Assembly: GCA_026745465.1 (NCBI GenBank)
Contig: JACYXH010000733.1
Span: 592,501 to 656,500 of the forward strand
Direction of reading: 5' to 3'
Source of the DNA: Lota lota
Taxonomy: Eukaryota; Chordata; Actinopteri; Gadiformes; Lotidae
Length of the DNA stretch: 64,000 nt
Part shown: piece by piece, positions 57,026 through 64,000 of the stretch
Layout of the letters: each line of letters starts with the position of its first letter
Numbering within the stretch: position 1 is the first letter of the stretch
Program-made: the position numbers and the translations under genes
The notes under the pieces: generated by a model
The model's input: the letters and a program-made list of their open reading frames with translations, nothing else
What the model was told of the DNA's origin: nothing
Database searches by the model: none

Positions 57026-59019
57026 CACAATCGAGCGCGGCAGTTCAATTGTGTTAATTTGCTGCATCTTCTGATTAAAATCGAGAGGATTTAAGACACT
57101 ATCAGATTCCTTTAGTTTGACAGTATTCAATATAAAGTAAACTTTGAATTGTGATTAGTTGGGGAATTTAAACATTTGTATTTATCAATACAAACTCAAA
57201 TATCTTCCTGTAATTAGGCCTACTCTATACATTTTAGAGATTTGATACACATCCTAATAATCTGCATCCTTATATTCTCATTTATAAAGAACAAGTATAT
57301 TTAATGCTTTAACAACCATATTGGTCATACATGGAAATTGACTAAAGGGCTTTATCCTTACCGTTTCATCAGTGTTTATTTGTTGATATTGAAATGGTTG
57401 TTCTGGTGTACAGGCTGGGAGAGGTTTTACCTATTGTCCTTACCAGTGTTTTTCATGGATTAAATGTGATCAAATGTATAGAGCAGAACTTTCTATGCAA
57501 AGCACATGTTAAATATTAAAAGATGCATGGTTTTTAGAACATACTTGTATTACCCCTCTTGTTGTCATGTGATGCATGTGAATTAAAAAGATAGAGGGAA
57601 AAGTATATCAGATCATTTCACCATACATTATATTTCAATTCCAAACAAAATAAGACACACACAACTCAGTAAACAACAATTCATTTAATAATTAATATAT
57701 GTGGTCTCTAGGGGAGGGGATTTGAAAGGTATAAAATGGTCATATTAAAATAATTGACCCATTGTCTTTCCTCTCAGTATACCCATTGTCCAGTTGCCTT
57801 TTGACAGAAGACCTAACATTTCTGTCCTTGACGCAGGTGTCCCAACCTTTCCAATGTATATAACTTATCTTTGTGAACGAAACATCTCTTGCTATTCACA
57901 TAAAAGCCTCCCAATTCCAAATGTAATGCAACACGCGACCAGTGACACACGCAGACCTCCCTCCTCCACACAACAGCCATGAGATCCTTGAAGAGGTTGC
58001 TGTGGTTCTGGCTAACCGTTCACGAGCAGTTCAGTTTTCTGCGAAAACGAGCCATTTGTATGATATTTTAATTACTTATGACTACCTCGGGAGAGGGTAC
58101 TGATTGATACCTGAAACAATGACAAATAACATAACAGTGAATATATTTAATATTATTATTATTATAGAAGATAATGTTGAGAATAATAATTACAAAGGCA
58201 TTTTCACTATACTACTATAATCTGGTCCTGGCCATATACCAAATTAGAGGAGTGGGGTAACAGTTACAGGAAGTCCCAACATAGTGTTCACCCACACAAT
58301 GCAACGACTTCATATTCATCCTTGAAAACAGAGCGGAGAAGCTCCAATCACAGAAGTGGTCAAGTTCAGGGTATGTATTTTGCAGGGTGAGGCAGAGAAG
58401 GTACAGATGTGCACTGAACTGACAAAAAAACTTAACAAAACAACCCTTTACCACTGTATCTTGTAAGGCATCATCCGAAACACAGGATCATGATTTATGC
58501 AGAGGAGGGATTTATAATATCCCGTAGAGTTTAAACAAGAAAGGAGTAACCCTTAATGCATTCTGAAAGTGCACACCCCTCTGGAAGAAATAATTGTTTT
58601 AATCCAACAGGAAAAGGCTTGCTTAAAAAAGCATGGATCATGAGATTCACCTGGCGAAAAAACAAAACTGCCTCGTCATATAGCTAGAACAACTACTGTA
58701 TTAAGGAACAGCCTATAGAAAATAAAAATACACAAGGATGCACAGAAAACATGTACCTTTAAATTGCACTGATAGAACTATTGGGAGGGGGATATTATTC
58801 CACGTCATTCTGAGTCTCACATGTCCCCTCCCGGGACCTGGTGTGGCCTCTCGGTGGCAACTGGACCCGTGTTTGGTTGTGGGTCTCGGGCGGCCGGGCG
58901 TTGCAGGAGCCCGTCGCTAGGAACGACTACAGAGGGTGGGGTGGGGTGGGGTGGAGGGGGAGGTTGAGAGCAGCACAGTGATCCTTATGTTTCCCTTGAT
59001 CTCCAGTGTTGTGCCTGTA
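57026..59019 (-). other. fbrs: fbrs 3' untranslated region and fbrs-srcap gap
   Basis: No coding signal. Minus-strand polyadenylation candidates are ATTAAA at 58598-58603 and AATAAA at 57375-57380, so the end of the fbrs transcript is uncertain. AT-rich with short ATT runs near 58145. Confidence 0.4.
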
Positions 59020-63491
<4,472 letters not shown>

Positions 63492-63704
63492 CTGTCAAGA
63501 ACAGCACAACACCATCAGCACAACACCATCGGCACAACACCATCGGCACAACACCATCGGCACAACACCATCGGCCAGGCAGCCTACACGTATCCCTCAC
63601 ATACGTTAACGGCATCCGATGGAACAATACTTTAGTTATTTAGAGCAAGCATCTTCATTAGACTACCAGTAACCACATGTATCCAGTTGGTCTCAAAGAC
63701 TCAC

Positions 63705-63831
63705 CGCTATTCATATTAACGTTTCTAGAATCTTGTTTACTTCCAGAAATGTTTTCATTGCGCCGACTCAACTCAACATGGTCAAACAGGGTATCCATTG
63801 TTGAATGATAAATGATGTGTGTGTAACGTTG
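63705..63831 (-). CDS. fbrs: Possible additional upstream fbrs exon
   Basis: A good acceptor (tgttttctctgtgtag) opens a 127-nt block with a single open frame, beginning QRYTHIIYHSTMDTLFDH, and a gtgagt donor. The opening loosely recalls the His/Thr-rich segment of AUTS2 relatives. It ends at phase 1, whereas exon 63491 needs phase 0, so an intervening exon would be required or the call is wrong. Confidence 0.3.
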
Positions 63832-64000
63832 CTACACAGAGAAAACACATCTTGGAATGTGGTCAGGTAGGTTAGAGGTTGGTGAAGTTGCAGTAGGTGC
63901 CTTTGACCACCTTCCATTAATCATATTTTCATAGAGTAGGCTCAACAGGGTCCTACTTTCATGGTGGGTGTGGATGCGGTCTACTCTCAGATCTGTGATA
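63832..64000. other. fbrs: Right edge, presumed fbrs intron
   Basis: No exon recognised. Pyrimidine-rich on the minus strand before 63831. Confidence 0.35.

Noticed and set aside
56783..57130. 115-codon minus-strand open frame near the srcap promoter
   Set aside because: Crosses the promoter palindrome and presumed start site; no recognisable protein sequence.

Overview
This is a vertebrate, almost certainly teleost, nuclear window. It has intron-rich genes with canonical GT/AG splice sites, fish-type interspersed repeats and a very high load of (CA)n, (CT)n and homopolymer runs. That load resembles cod-like (gadiform) genomes, but the species cannot be fixed from sequence alone. There are no bacterial-style operons, CRISPR arrays or phage genes.

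Layout. 1-20.4 kb: no protein-coding gene recognised; microsatellites, a 65-bp minisatellite, transposon remnants, a GC hairpin and a fold-back element. 20,478-25.1 kb (+): stx4, a t-SNARE syntaxin with 10 coding exons (295 aa), ending at an AATAAA at 25,101. 25.9-57.0 kb (-): srcap, the SNF2-family ATPase of the SRCAP histone-exchange complex. I trace 33 coding exons from 55,234 down to the stop at 27,512, about 4,511 codons in one consistent reading frame. The start codon was not found. A promoter palindrome TCTCGCGAGA lies at 57,016. 59,020 to beyond 63,491 (-): the 3' part of fbrs (fibrosin, AUTS2 family), continuing past the right edge.

stx4 and srcap are convergent, and srcap and fbrs are co-oriented. 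The same three genes are neighbours on human 16p11.2, so this is an old syntenic block. srcap (H2A.Z deposition) and fbrs (Polycomb-PRC1-linked in its family) are chromatin genes; stx4 is a plasma-membrane fusion SNARE with no functional link to them.

I see no wholly new system. The most unusual points are: a ~2.9-kb exon giving Srcap an extra ~1,000 N-terminal residues not in the human protein; a (TG)~65 tract occupying the 3' splice-site region of a helicase exon; an expanded in-frame 8-copy coding repeat in the Srcap tail; and two copies of an inverted-repeat transposon family.
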